A DNA stretch of 64,000 bases from Falsiroseomonas sp051859025. GTDB taxonomy: Bacteria > Pseudomonadota > Alphaproteobacteria > Acetobacterales > Acetobacteraceae. Position 1 is the stretch's first letter; each line of letters starts with the position of its first letter. A program made the position numbers and the translations under genes. Below the pieces are notes generated by a model. That model ran no database searches. It saw only the letters and a program-made list of their open reading frames with translations, and was not told the DNA's origin. Positions 23,904-32,048 of the stretch are shown here, piece by piece. The stretch spans positions 372,001 through 436,000 of the forward strand of contig NZ_JBHYGL010000023.1 of the NCBI RefSeq assembly GCF_051859025.1, written 5' to 3'.

Positions 23904-24914
23904 ATGCAGGTGATTACGCCAACAGAAGAGCAGTCCCTTTCGCTGGTGCAAGCCATCTACGCCGTCGCCACGGCGGAAGGCACGCTGCCGCTGCTGCCGG
24001 TGGAGCGCGACAGCATCGAGGCCATCCAGCGGCACCTTTTGCACCTGGATGAACCCGTCGAGCCGGCTGCATTGTCCATGCCGGCGAATCTGGCGGCCAT
24101 CATCGGTGCACCGGTGATACGGCGAGAGGCCGTGCGCATCCTCGCCATGCTGCCGGTTCTCGACAAGCAGGTGCTGGATGCGAAGGTCCGGCTTGTGGAG
24201 GCCGCGGCGGCGCAGCTCCAGGTGGATGAATATGGCGTCGGCCTTCTGCGCCTGGCGCAGCAGCGCCGTTTCCGCAAGCTGGCCTTCCGGCTGATGATGC
24301 GATCCGTCGCGCATTACTGGTCGCCGACAGGCCGCGCCCGGCTGCGGGACTGGCTCGACATGATCCGCATCGCCATGCCGGCCATCCCGGGCATCTACGC
24401 CATGCTTGTCGATCGGGGACTTCTCGAACGGTATCGTGGCCTGGAACAACGGCCCGCGGGCACGCTGGGCAACGGCCTGTTCCATTTCTACCGCGACCGC
24501 GGCTTTCCGATGCCGGGGGAGCCGAAGAGCTTCCCGGAGGGATGGTCCAAGCACGAGGTCTACCACATCATCAGCGAATATGAGACGTCGCTGCAGGGCG
24601 AGATGCTGAACGCCGCCTTCAGCGGCGGCAATACGGAGGTCCTGTGCATGGACCTGCTGCTGCTGTCCCTGCTGCAGTTCCAGGCCGGGTTCCAGGTCAT
24701 GCCGGGGCCTGTTCTCCAGGATGAACTCCGGCCCGATGCCTTCTTCCGCGCGGTAGCCAGGGGTGCGGCAACCGAGATCGACATCCTGGCGGAATGGGAC
24801 CTGTGGTCCGCGGTGGACCAGCCCGTCGCCGAACTCCGTCGCCGCTACAAGGTCCCCGCCCTGCGGCCGGAGGAACGGCAATGGCTGGCGGAGAACGGAT
24901 CGCTGCTGGCCTGA
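23904..24914 (+). CDS. TerB-like/COQ4-like protein, paralogue 3
   Basis: This 336-residue protein starts at ATG 23904, 51 bases after paralogue 2. The N-terminus (LVQAIYAVATAEGTLPLLPVE) aligns with paralogue 1. The TerB-like turn is LDKQVLDAKVRLVEAAAAQL. The COQ4-like half has GEPKSFPEGWSKHEVYHIISEY and GEMLNAAF, keeping both His residues and the Glu. The gene ends about 90 bases before tRNA-Thr, so it closes the cluster. Three diverged but motif-intact copies suggest distinct substrates or a hetero-oligomer rather than recent redundancy. Confidence 0.8.
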   Translation: MQVITPTEEQSLSLVQAIYAVATAEGTLPLLPVERDSIEAIQRHLLHLDEPVEPAALSMPANLAAIIGAPVIRREAVRILAMLPVLDKQVLDAKVRLVEAAAAQLQVDEYGVGLLRLAQQRRFRKLAFRLMMRSVAHYWSPTGRARLRDWLDMIRIAMPAIPGIYAMLVDRGLLERYRGLEQRPAGTLGNGLFHFYRDRGFPMPGEPKSFPEGWSKHEVYHIISEYETSLQGEMLNAAFSGGNTEVLCMDLLLLSLLQFQAGFQVMPGPVLQDELRPDAFFRAVARGAATEIDILAEWDLWSAVDQPVAELRRRYKVPALRPEERQWLAENGSLLA

Positions 24915-25006
24915 GGCATGGCCGCGCGTCCGCATCGCCTGCCGGCGGCGGGGGTTGCGCGGTCCTCGTCGAACCGCTAGTTAGCCGACCGCTTCGATGG
25001 CCGTGC

Positions 25007-25081
<75 letters not shown>

Positions 25082-25173
25082 TCGCATCCCGTTGAAATAG
25101 AACGGAAAGCAGGCGAACCAAGGCTTTTCGGGTATTCCGGTGATACACCGGGGTGATACACGTGGCCCTCCCC

Positions 25174-26709
25174 ATGTGCCGACCGACCAAGCATCCGAAG
25201 ACAGGCGTTTACCGCATCCGCATGAGGGTCCCGAAGGACCTGATCGTGGCAATCGGGAAGCGCGAGCGCATAGATAGCCTGGGGACTAAGAACCCGGCTG
25301 AGGCGCGGAAGCTTGCCCCCGCAGCCTGCGAACGCATCGAAGCAGAGTTCGCCGCTGCCCGTGCCGCCACTGGCCCTGCCCGCCGGCTGACGCACCGCGA
25401 GGTCATGGCGTTGTGCGGCGAGTGGTATCGGGAGTTCTTGGCGCATTGGGAGGAAGACCCCGGCGACCCCGACGATTGGCAGGCGTTCGCTGCGCTCATG
25501 GTCTCTAAGCTGGAAGACGTGGAGCAGCACGGCCCGGTCGCCCTTAAGCAGGAGCGGCAGGAGTTTGAGGACGCGCGGCGCTTCCTCACCGGTAGAGGCA
25601 TTTCGGCCGACGAGGACACCGCCCGCCGCTTCGCGCTGGCGCTGATGGAAACCAAGTTGAAGGCCGCTGGCACGCTGCGGGCGAGGGGCGCCGGGGATTA
25701 CTCACCCGACCCGCACCTTGCGACGTTCCCTCAGCCGCGCCAGCAGACCACCGCACGGCCCGCAGCGGCACCGCAGTTGCCCGCAGAGGGCCTGTTGAAG
25801 GCTTGGGCTGCGGAGCGGAGGCCGTCGCCCGCGACCCTGGCCAAGTATGGCGGCACGTTCCGCGCCGTTGCCCGTGTGTTGGGGTTCGATGACGTGCGGC
25901 GGATCACCCCCGACGACGTTGTGCGCTTCAAGCGGCATCGGCTGGAAACAGAGAAGCGCGACCCCGGCACCGTTGAAGACGACATTCGGAATGCGGGTGC
26001 CGTCTGCAATTGGGCCACCACAAACGGGATGCTACCGGCAAACTCGTTCGCGAAGTTGGCGCCGAAGGCGGCGCGGAAGCTTAACGCTCGTGATGGCTAT
26101 GACGACGACGACGCGAAGCGAATGCTCGTTGCAGCGCGGGCTGAGACGGGGTGGCTGCGGTGGGCGCCTTGGCTTCTTTGCTTCACCGGAGCGCGGATAG
26201 GCGAACTGGCGGAACTGCGGCGGCGAGACGTTCGCGAGGACAGCGGCGTGCCCATCCTCGATATCCTGCCGCACGCGCTGAGGCCCGGGAAGAATGAGAC
26301 GATGCAACGCATGATCCCGCTGCATCCGGCGCTGATCGCTGAGGGCTTCCTCGCCTATGTCGCGACGCTGCCTGCCGACCCGAACGGCCCATTGTTCCCG
26401 TCCATCAAGCCCGACCCGCACGGCAAGCGCGACACGCCAGGACAAACCACGCTGGGCCGCTGGGTTCGCGTCAAGGTGAAGATCACGGACCCGAAGAAGG
26501 CCCCGGCGCATTCGTGGCGGCACCGGATGGAAGACGAGTTGCGGAAGGTGCGGGCGCTGCCCGAAGTGCAAGACGCCATCACGGGCCGCTTCAATCCCCG
26601 CAACGCTGGCGCGGGGTATGGCAAGGGCTTTCGCGGAATGCCAGATGAGGTCTTGAAGGACTTGGAGCGAGTGCCGTCCCCGGTGCAGCCGCTTGGCGCA
26701 GAGGAGTAG
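25174..26709 (+). CDS. Tyrosine recombinase (island integrase)
   Basis: This 511-residue site-specific recombinase catalyses integration and excision of the island at tRNA-Thr. The N-terminus (GVYRIRMRVPKDLI) resembles the DUF6538 DNA-binding domain common in such integrases. A core-binding SAM-like domain lies at about 205-290 (LLKAWAAERRPSPATLAKYGG). The catalytic domain has Arg in FTGARIGELAELRRRDV and HSWRHRMEDEL for the HxxR pair; the nucleophile Tyr is probably that in NAGAGYGKGF. ATG 25174 is the conservative start; the frame opens at GTG 25153. It lies 90 bases from attL and reads away from the tRNA. Confidence 0.92.
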   Translation: MCRPTKHPKTGVYRIRMRVPKDLIVAIGKRERIDSLGTKNPAEARKLAPAACERIEAEFAAARAATGPARRLTHREVMALCGEWYREFLAHWEEDPGDPDDWQAFAALMVSKLEDVEQHGPVALKQERQEFEDARRFLTGRGISADEDTARRFALALMETKLKAAGTLRARGAGDYSPDPHLATFPQPRQQTTARPAAAPQLPAEGLLKAWAAERRPSPATLAKYGGTFRAVARVLGFDDVRRITPDDVVRFKRHRLETEKRDPGTVEDDIRNAGAVCNWATTNGMLPANSFAKLAPKAARKLNARDGYDDDDAKRMLVAARAETGWLRWAPWLLCFTGARIGELAELRRRDVREDSGVPILDILPHALRPGKNETMQRMIPLHPALIAEGFLAYVATLPADPNGPLFPSIKPDPHGKRDTPGQTTLGRWVRVKVKITDPKKAPAHSWRHRMEDELRKVRALPEVQDAITGRFNPRNAGAGYGKGFRGMPDEVLKDLERVPSPVQPLGAEE

Positions 26710-26738
26710 CCGCCAAGGGGCGGCTTGGTGGACAAGCG

Positions 26739-27368
26739 TTACCGAGGTCGCGAAGGCGGGCGCACCCCAATCAAAAGCCAATGCAAGCCGCGCAACTCAA
26801 AGACCAAATGCCAGCGTCTCCCGTCGCTCGCGACCATCGGCGCGACCAGCCTGCCGGGGCCATCAAGGGAGCCCTGAAGCAGCCCCACGGGCCCGGAGGG
26901 CAGCAGCAGCGCAAGCAGATCGGGACCGGCGAGAGACTGAATGACGCGCCTGCCGGCAAGCCCGGTAGCGGCGCCCGCAATGGCACCGGCAAGGGGGTCG
27001 CGAAAAAGATTGGCAGCGGCATCCGGTGCGGTCGCTTCCGCGACGGCGCGAACAGACGGCCAATCCACCATCAGAGCAAGCGCGGCGCGGTCATTCACCG
27101 CATATGCGTTGAAGAACGCCACGGCGGATCGCTGCGCCCAATGCCAGTAGAGCAACACCGCGCCGCCGGCCAGTAGCGCCAGGATGAAAAGCAAAACGCC
27201 GAACCTGACGATGCGCCCGATCAGGGAGGCGAGCGCCTTGAAAAGCCCTGGTCCCTCCGCCCCAGGACGTGGAGCGTCAGGCGTCTCGTGCGATGGCCGA
27301 ATGCGGCTCTCAGCAGCGGCGCCGAGCCCCGGCGCTGAATTGTCTAGATGCGGCTCAATTCTAGGCAT
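26739..27368 (-). CDS. Membrane-anchored DUF2939-like protein
   Basis: This 209-residue protein has a Pro-rich N-terminal cytosolic part (1-50), one hydrophobic helix (FGVLLFILALLAGGAVLLYW, about 57-76) and then a C-terminal domain. AFFNAYAVNDRAALALMVDW followed by SVRAVAEA matches DUF2939, a family of membrane-tethered proteins of unknown function. The central segment (DPLAGAIAGAATGLAG) is small-residue rich. It is convergent with the integrase and lies 20 bases downstream of the DUF4393-like gene on the same strand, so the two probably form one transcript. Confidence 0.7.
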   Translation of the reverse strand: MPRIEPHLDNSAPGLGAAAESRIRPSHETPDAPRPGAEGPGLFKALASLIGRIVRFGVLLFILALLAGGAVLLYWHWAQRSAVAFFNAYAVNDRAALALMVDWPSVRAVAEATAPDAAANLFRDPLAGAIAGAATGLAGRRVIQSLAGPDLLALLLPSGPVGLLQGSLDGPGRLVAPMVASDGRRWHLVFELRGLHWLLIGVRPPSRPR

Positions 27369-27389
27369 CCGGCCTCGCTTCGCGCCACG

Positions 27390-28040
27390 TCAAGGATTGC
27401 ACGCCCGCCAAAACTCGTTTCCATAGCTGGTAACGCCGAAGACCGTGCCGTGTAGCTGGATCAGCGCGAGGCGCATGAGAGCGTCGCGCGTCACGTCTTG
27501 GGCGGCCCTGTTCAAGCCGCTTGCGTCAGCCAACTCGGCGAACTTGATGACGCCTACTGTGCTGCCTTTCGATACATCCATTATCGCTTTAAATAGAAGC
27601 GCATCGTCAGGCTCCATCGCTCGCAACGTGTCGAAGAATGCCCGCCGGACCCCGCGCCCACCGCCAGCTTCCATCGCACAGGCCAACAGCGCAGCCCAAA
27701 GGTCCTGAAGTTCTGGCCGGCCTTCGTCGGCTGCGGCCTGTAGGAGAGGCAGGACAACGGAAACGCTGGGCTCATGCGGTGGACCGGCGCCGATGCGCTG
27801 GCGGATTGCGGCCGTCTTCGCCTCTAAGGCGGCCAAGTTTCGGCGCCGCTGGTGGTGGAGCCAGTCGCCACCGGCAATTCCCAGGAGGTCTTCGGGGATA
27901 GTCCCGAAGGTGTCCTTCAGCCACCCGCCAAAGGCCCGGCCAGTGCCCAAGGCATTGCTTCCAAACTTGGCAACTTCCCCCACACCGTCGCCGACCTTCC
28001 CCACCGCGACCGCTGCGGCTTTCGCCGTTTCGTCATCCAT
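27390..28040 (-). CDS. DUF4393 (Abi-alpha-like) protein
   Basis: This 216-residue protein has a small-residue-rich N-terminal region (KVGDGVGEVAKFGSNALG), then DWLHHQRRRNLAALEAKTAAI and a helical domain around ADEGRPELQDLWAALLACAM. These features match the DUF4393/Abi-alpha family, whose founder is a phage abortive-infection protein. The C-terminal third (ELADASGLNRAAQDVTRDALMRLALI) looks like a winged helix. A defence role on a mobile island is plausible but not shown. It is transcribed ahead of the DUF2939-like gene. Confidence 0.7.
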   Translation of the reverse strand: MDDETAKAAAVAVGKVGDGVGEVAKFGSNALGTGRAFGGWLKDTFGTIPEDLLGIAGGDWLHHQRRRNLAALEAKTAAIRQRIGAGPPHEPSVSVVLPLLQAAADEGRPELQDLWAALLACAMEAGGGRGVRRAFFDTLRAMEPDDALLFKAIMDVSKGSTVGVIKFAELADASGLNRAAQDVTRDALMRLALIQLHGTVFGVTSYGNEFWRACNP

Positions 28041-28484
28041 AGCGCCATCTCTTCCGGAAGCGATCTGATTTTGGCCTATCTAAGCAGAAGGGCAAGCCGC
28101 GCCGAATTGGTTTCACCTTACAAGGAGAGGCGACCGGCGCAGTTGGGTGCACCGAATGGGCCCTTGCAGGGACGCCGGCAGCCGGGACGATGGCGCGGCA
28201 GGATTGGTCCCTGTCTATGCACGGGAAAACCCGCTTCGGTGATCGCCGGCCGGGTGCAGTCAGCTTCACCGGACGGGCCCCGGCGCGGGCCATCAGGGCC
28301 CACCTATGCACGAGGAAGGCCCGCAAGCGCCCCTTCGTGCCGCCCGTCCATGGGCATTTTCACAAATCCCAACACGACCAGCACCGCCACGGTGGCGCGG
28401 GGCGAAGCGCCGGGGCCCTTCAGGGGACCTGTGGACGCGTTCGCCCTGGGCCCGTGCGCTGCCGCGTCGCGAGCAATCGAGAAT
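28041..28484. other. 444-bp divergent intergenic region in the island
   Basis: No convincing gene lies here; the long frames crossing it are extensions of the 28485 gene without a ribosome site. It holds the first copy of a motif shared with 31019 (28253-28270) and two imperfect 20-bp direct repeats, ctatgcacgggaaaacccgc at 28215 and a similar element at 28304, 89 bases apart. Promoters for both divergent transcription units should lie here, but I cannot pick boxes with confidence. Confidence 0.4.
28253..28270 (+). repeat. Island motif copy 1 (near-palindrome)
   Basis: GGTGCAG-TCAG-CTTCACC is an imperfect inverted repeat. With the next bases it matches the sequence at 31019-31036 in 18 or more positions, in the same orientation. 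It could be a recombinase or regulator binding site. Confidence 0.5.
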
Positions 28485-28880
28485 ATGGAAAACAAGCACA
28501 ACTCTTCCCCCAACAACGCCTTTGCGGACTTCGCGACCGCTTGGGCGGACCGACCGCCGACCATCACCGCGACCGGCGTGAAGGTGCGCACGGCCAGCGG
28601 CGAAACGGTGACGGTGGACCACGACGGGTGGGCCGCGCTCCGTGCAATTTGCGATGGCCGTTCGCCCAAGCTGTTCTTCAACCTCAGCGGTCGGGGCGTC
28701 GGGTATGTCCGCTACCAAGACGCAGCGCGGGGCAATCTCGGCATGGCGGCCCGCGTGGTGCTGGGCGATGAGGTGAAGGCCGGCGACGTGGTGCGCTATC
28801 GAGACGGCAACCGCCTGAACCTCACGCGAGCGAACCTCTACTTGGCCCGTCGCAGGGCCGTGACGCAGCACCCAGCGTGA
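28485..28880 (+). CDS. Hypothetical island protein with HNH/AP2-like C-terminus
   Basis: This 131-residue protein starts at ATG 28485. Residues about 65-120 (SGRGVGYVRYQDAARGNLGMA, then GDVVRYRDGNRLNLTRANLYLA) resemble the AP2/HNH homing-endonuclease style, where a DGNRLxxxxxNL tail ends the fold. The His-Asn-His catalytic residues are not evident, so it may be a DNA-binding relic. The stop overlaps the GTG start of the next gene (GTGA), so both are co-translated. Confidence 0.6.
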   Translation: MENKHNSSPNNAFADFATAWADRPPTITATGVKVRTASGETVTVDHDGWAALRAICDGRSPKLFFNLSGRGVGYVRYQDAARGNLGMAARVVLGDEVKAGDVVRYRDGNRLNLTRANLYLARRRAVTQHPA

Positions 28881-29668
28881 ACCCTGTAGAGGCCCGGCAG
28901 GGTGGGCCATCGGACACCGACCGGGGCCGACAATTCCGGCTGAGCGCCAGCGGTCTCAGGCTCGCCGTTGGGGGCGCGGTGCGCGACCGTTTGACGCTCC
29001 CGGACACCATCGCCGCGCTTTGGCGTGAGGACGCTGAGGAGGTCACGGCGATCTTCGATAGCGCGGCGCTTCGCGACTTGGATGGGACATGCGGCCCTCT
29101 AAACGGCAGACACGGGCTTTTGGCCGAACGGATGCGCGAATTGCGAAGGCCCCAGGTGCGGCGGGCTAGACACGGCTTGACCGTCAGCGACCTCGCCGAA
29201 ATGGCTGGTGTTGATCGCGAGACGATGGCGGGCGCCTTGGAGCATAACGGCTACCTAGTTCTTGTGCCCTATGGTGGGCGCCAGCGCCGCCGGCTGCTGA
29301 GCGACCACGCCGTCGCTGCGGGCTATGGCCATAATGCGGATGGCGGTCTTCTTCACGTTGGCCACCTTGAAGGCTTCAACCGTGCCAGCGTCTTCCCGGT
29401 AATCTACCCTGAACACGCCGAAGCCATCATCTGGACCCTCGACCTTGACGGCATTCGAGACAAGGCGGTCGCACTACCGGGCAAGCGGAAGCGTCTCCGT
29501 TGGCTTCTCGACCAACACGCTTACCTCCCGAATGCGCGGATCGCCTCGCTGGCAGGGTGCACGGTGTCCGCTGTTGAGAAGGCCCGGGCGCGGCGGGGAG
29601 CCGATTTTCCGGTTGCAAGTTACAGAGAGACGATAGGCGGGGACAACTTCGAGAGGTTGGCCGCCTAG
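28877..29668 (+). CDS. Hypothetical island protein, probable HTH DNA-binding
   Basis: This 263-residue protein starts at GTG 28877 inside the preceding stop. I do not recognise the family. Two segments look like helix-turn-helix units: LTVSDLAEMAGVDRETMAGAL (about 95-115) and ARIASLAGCTVSAVEKARAR (about 220-240). Basic stretches (GGRQRRRLL, GKRKRLRWLL) support nucleic-acid binding. It is likely a regulator or a partner of the coupled 131-residue protein. Confidence 0.6.
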   Translation: MNPVEARQGGPSDTDRGRQFRLSASGLRLAVGGAVRDRLTLPDTIAALWREDAEEVTAIFDSAALRDLDGTCGPLNGRHGLLAERMRELRRPQVRRARHGLTVSDLAEMAGVDRETMAGALEHNGYLVLVPYGGRQRRRLLSDHAVAAGYGHNADGGLLHVGHLEGFNRASVFPVIYPEHAEAIIWTLDLDGIRDKAVALPGKRKRLRWLLDQHAYLPNARIASLAGCTVSAVEKARARRGADFPVASYRETIGGDNFERLAA

Positions 29669-29844
29669 CCGCGCCGCACAACGTTGGTCGCGGGTGCCGC
29701 CCGACCATCCCCCGACTCCCGTTACTATTCGGGAAGTTTTTGCCCGCAGCCTGAGAGGGCTATCGCACAGTCGGGCACGCCGCATTCCCCCCGGTGGGGG
29801 TAGGTCGCGCACCCGGCGGGCGGGGTGACGGGGGGGGGCGGGAC

Positions 29845-30108
29845 CTACCGCGTTCCCTCCGCTGCCCGCACCTCCGCAAGCGTCGCGCCGCAGAATATGC
29901 GGGGGAAGGACGCGGAGGTGGTTAGGCAGCCGATGGCTTCGCCAGTCGTGGTATCGAGGCGCACAAGCCCGGCAGGACCAGCGGCCATCTGGTAGCGACC
30001 CGGCGGCCCGGACCGGCTTTGTGCATCTGCCCACGGCGCGGATGACAGCAGTGCCCCGCCAACGGCGCCTGCCAGGATAAGTCCGACATTCTTTGCGCTG
30101 ATCCTCAC
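29845..30108 (-). CDS. Small secreted/periplasmic hypothetical protein
   Basis: This 87-residue protein starts at GTG 30108, four bases after GGAGGGAA. Residues 1-30 form a signal peptide (KNVGLILAGAVGGALLSSAP, cleavage likely after ADA-Q). The mature part has GRYQMAAGPAGLVRLDTTTG and two Cys, suggesting a small periplasmic beta domain. No family is recognised. It is divergent from the serine recombinase. Confidence 0.6.
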   Translation of the reverse strand: MRISAKNVGLILAGAVGGALLSSAPWADAQSRSGPPGRYQMAAGPAGLVRLDTTTGEAIGCLTTSASFPRIFCGATLAEVRAAEGTR

Positions 30109-30266
30109 GGTTCCCTCCGCATGGTGGCGCTGGATAGTGCGGACCCGTTCCGATCCTGCCAAGGTGCCTGTCGTGACAGGAACAGTGCAACGACCGTTGA
30201 TCGGTTGTTGACACGATAGCGGGCGCTTCCCATTTTGTTGCGACCGCAACGGTTGAGGTCGGGACC

Positions 30267-30986
30267 ATGGACGCCAACAGCCAAGCACGGGCCTTCGTCG
30301 CCTACCTCCGTGTTAGCACCGACCGGCAGGGCAAGAGCGGGCTTGGCCTAGAGGCCCAACAGGCTGCCATCACGGCGTTTCTGAGGCCCGGTGATCGCCT
30401 ACTCGTGCCGCCCTTCGTGGAGGTGGAAAGCGGGCGGAACGGAGAGCGCCCCCAGCTTCGCGCCGCCTTGGATCGGTGCCGCCGCACCGGAGCGACCTTG
30501 CTCATCGCGAAGCTAGACCGCCTCTCCCGGGATGCTCACTTCCTCTTGGGCTTGCAGAAGGCAGGGGTGGAGTTTGTCGCCGCCGACATGCCGAACGCCA
30601 ACAGGCTCACGGTCGGCATCATGGCCATGGTCGCGGAGGAAGAGGCGCGGGCCATTTCGATCCGGACAAAGGCTGCGTTGGCCGCTGCAAAGGCCCGGGG
30701 GACGAAGCTGGGCGGGGATCGTGGCTATCGGCCGCCATCCCCTCCCGATGCCAAGGCTGGCGGGGATGCTTCCGGCGCTGCCCGGTCGCTCGCTGCCGAT
30801 CATGCTGCGTTCCGTGTCGCGGCGACCATCGAAGAGGCGAGGAGCGGCGGCGCTACCTCGCTTCGCCGAATGGCCGAAGCGTTGACGGCCCGGGGTGTCC
30901 CGACCCCTTCCGGTGAGGGGGCATGGACCGCGACCGCCGTTCGCCGCGTCCTGGCCCGGGTGGAGCGAGTGACGGCGCCAGCCTAG
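30267..30986 (+). CDS. Serine recombinase (resolvase/invertase family)
   Basis: This 239-residue protein has an N-terminal resolvase catalytic domain: VAYLRVSTDRQGKSGLGLEA holds the nucleophile Ser, and LLIAKLDRLSRDAHFLLGL holds conserved Arg residues. The EEEARAISIRTKAALAAAKARG helix and a small C-terminal recombinase/HTH region (SLRRMAEALTARGVPTPSG) follow. It is longer than Tn3-type resolvases (about 185) but far shorter than large serine integrases. It may resolve or move a sub-segment of the island bounded by the repeats at 28253 and 31019. Confidence 0.9.
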   Translation: MDANSQARAFVAYLRVSTDRQGKSGLGLEAQQAAITAFLRPGDRLLVPPFVEVESGRNGERPQLRAALDRCRRTGATLLIAKLDRLSRDAHFLLGLQKAGVEFVAADMPNANRLTVGIMAMVAEEEARAISIRTKAALAAAKARGTKLGGDRGYRPPSPPDAKAGGDASGAARSLAADHAAFRVAATIEEARSGGATSLRRMAEALTARGVPTPSGEGAWTATAVRRVLARVERVTAPA

Positions 30987-31018
30987 GCAGGGGAAGCGGG
31001 ACCCGTCAGGGGGCTAGC

Positions 31019-31036
31019 GGTGCAGTCGGCTGCACC
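31019..31036 (+). repeat. Island motif copy 2 (perfect palindrome)
   Basis: GGTGCAG-TCGG-CTGCACC is a perfect 7-bp inverted repeat 32 bases after the recombinase stop. It matches the 28253 element over about 21 bases with two mismatches. It could be a hairpin in the transcript or a recombination site. Confidence 0.55.
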
Positions 31037-31081
31037 GGAAGCGCCAAACACTATGCATCAGCGAGAAGCATAAATCACCAT

Positions 31082-31186
31082 TTCTGATAGTGAAATAACG
31101 GACAGCCTCATGTTGTTTTGCTATCCCGGCGGCGCTGCGAAATCTCAATATAGTCCCGCCATCGGGATTTTATTCTGTTATCAGAA
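31082..31186. repeat. AT-rich imperfect inverted repeat
   Basis: ttctgatagtgaaataa (31082-31098) and ttattctgttatcagaa (31170-31186) are imperfect inverted copies separated by 71 bases, in the most AT-rich stretch of the window. A regulatory or replication-related site is possible. It lies upstream of the 31267 gene. Confidence 0.4.
31152..31172 (+). terminator. Candidate rho-independent terminator
   Basis: The hairpin AGTCCCG-CCAT-CGGGATT has a seven-pair stem with one G-T wobble and is followed by TTA. It lies about 165 bases after the serine recombinase on the same strand. Confidence 0.45.
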
Positions 31187-31266
31187 CATCTTCACTGAGC
31201 GCTTGCTCCGTCCTATTTGCGTCGGTGCCGGCACGGACCGCCGGTGACATTCGCGAGGAAGCGAGT

Positions 31267-31479
31267 ATGCGCCTTCAATTCACCATCGATGGGTTCGGCA
31301 CGTTCCTTCGTGTCGGGCCGTGGGAAGCCTATGCCCGCACTGACCGCATCGGCGCCGCGTCCTGGGGCGTGTTGCGGGAGCCGGGGGCGGTGGAGGTCGA
31401 GGCTGGGCGCGTCCGCGTGACCCTCTCACGGATGCCCGCAATGGCCCCGGAACGGCACCGTGAAGGGGCGTCAGCATGA
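31267..31479 (+). CDS. Small hypothetical island protein
   Basis: This 70-residue protein starts at ATG 31267, six bases after GAGGAA. The sequence RLQFTIDGFGTFLRVGPWEA suggests a small beta domain. Its stop overlaps the ATG of the next gene (ATGA). No family is recognised. Confidence 0.6.
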   Translation: MRLQFTIDGFGTFLRVGPWEAYARTDRIGAASWGVLREPGAVEVEAGRVRVTLSRMPAMAPERHREGASA

Positions 31480-31895
31480 CCTCGCTGGACGACGCCGCAA
31501 AGGACGCCAAGAGGGCCGCTGCGAAGGCTGCGAAGGTCTTCGACGCGATCCGCGACGGGGGTGACGATCAAATCAGGACCACGTTGGCCCGCTTCTTTAA
31601 GGCTTCGCAGCGGGACCGGGCTCGCATCCGGGACCTTGAAGCCATCGCGAACCTTGCAGCAGAAGCGGACCCGGCGGTTGACGCTGCGATCCGGGAGGCC
31701 GCGCATAGGGTGGCCCGGATGACAGAGGCGGAGCGGATAACAGCCGCCACGCCAAAGCCAGTGAGAGAAGCGTTCTTGGCTGGCGCCCGTCTCGATCCCG
31801 GTCCCCGCGATCCTGCCCCGACCGCCCGCAAGAACGCCACGGGCCGCAGCAAGTCCGCCCCCGTCCCGCGCAAGACCGCCAAGGGGAACCCCTAG
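31476..31895 (+). CDS. Hypothetical basic helical island protein
   Basis: This 139-residue protein is coupled to the preceding small gene. It is rich in Ala, Lys and Arg, with long helices (DAAKDAKRAAAKAAKVFDAI) and a disordered basic tail (ARKNATGRSKSAPVPRKTAK). The tail resembles nucleoid- or DNA-associated proteins. No family or catalytic motif is recognised. Confidence 0.55.
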   Translation: MTSLDDAAKDAKRAAAKAAKVFDAIRDGGDDQIRTTLARFFKASQRDRARIRDLEAIANLAAEADPAVDAAIREAAHRVARMTEAERITAATPKPVREAFLAGARLDPGPRDPAPTARKNATGRSKSAPVPRKTAKGNP

Positions 31896-32048
31896 GAACT
31901 CTGTAGAGCGTCCTCTGGGGGCGGAGGCCTGTAGTGTGGCAGCCGCCCCCGTGGCACGCCCGCACGGGGCAGCGCGGGCATTCTCACGGCATCCGTGGTG
32001 ACCCCATTGGCGTCCCGCCCGCGCTGCGCCTATCGTGACGGGGGCGGT

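Noticed and set aside
27852..28484. Extended frame upstream of the 131-residue island protein
   Set aside because: The first part overlaps the DUF4393-like gene on the other strand and has no ribosome site; the ATG at 28485 fits better.
31019..31186. CRISPR-like array in the island
   Set aside because: The repeats are single or paired palindromes without regular repeat-spacer units or cas genes.
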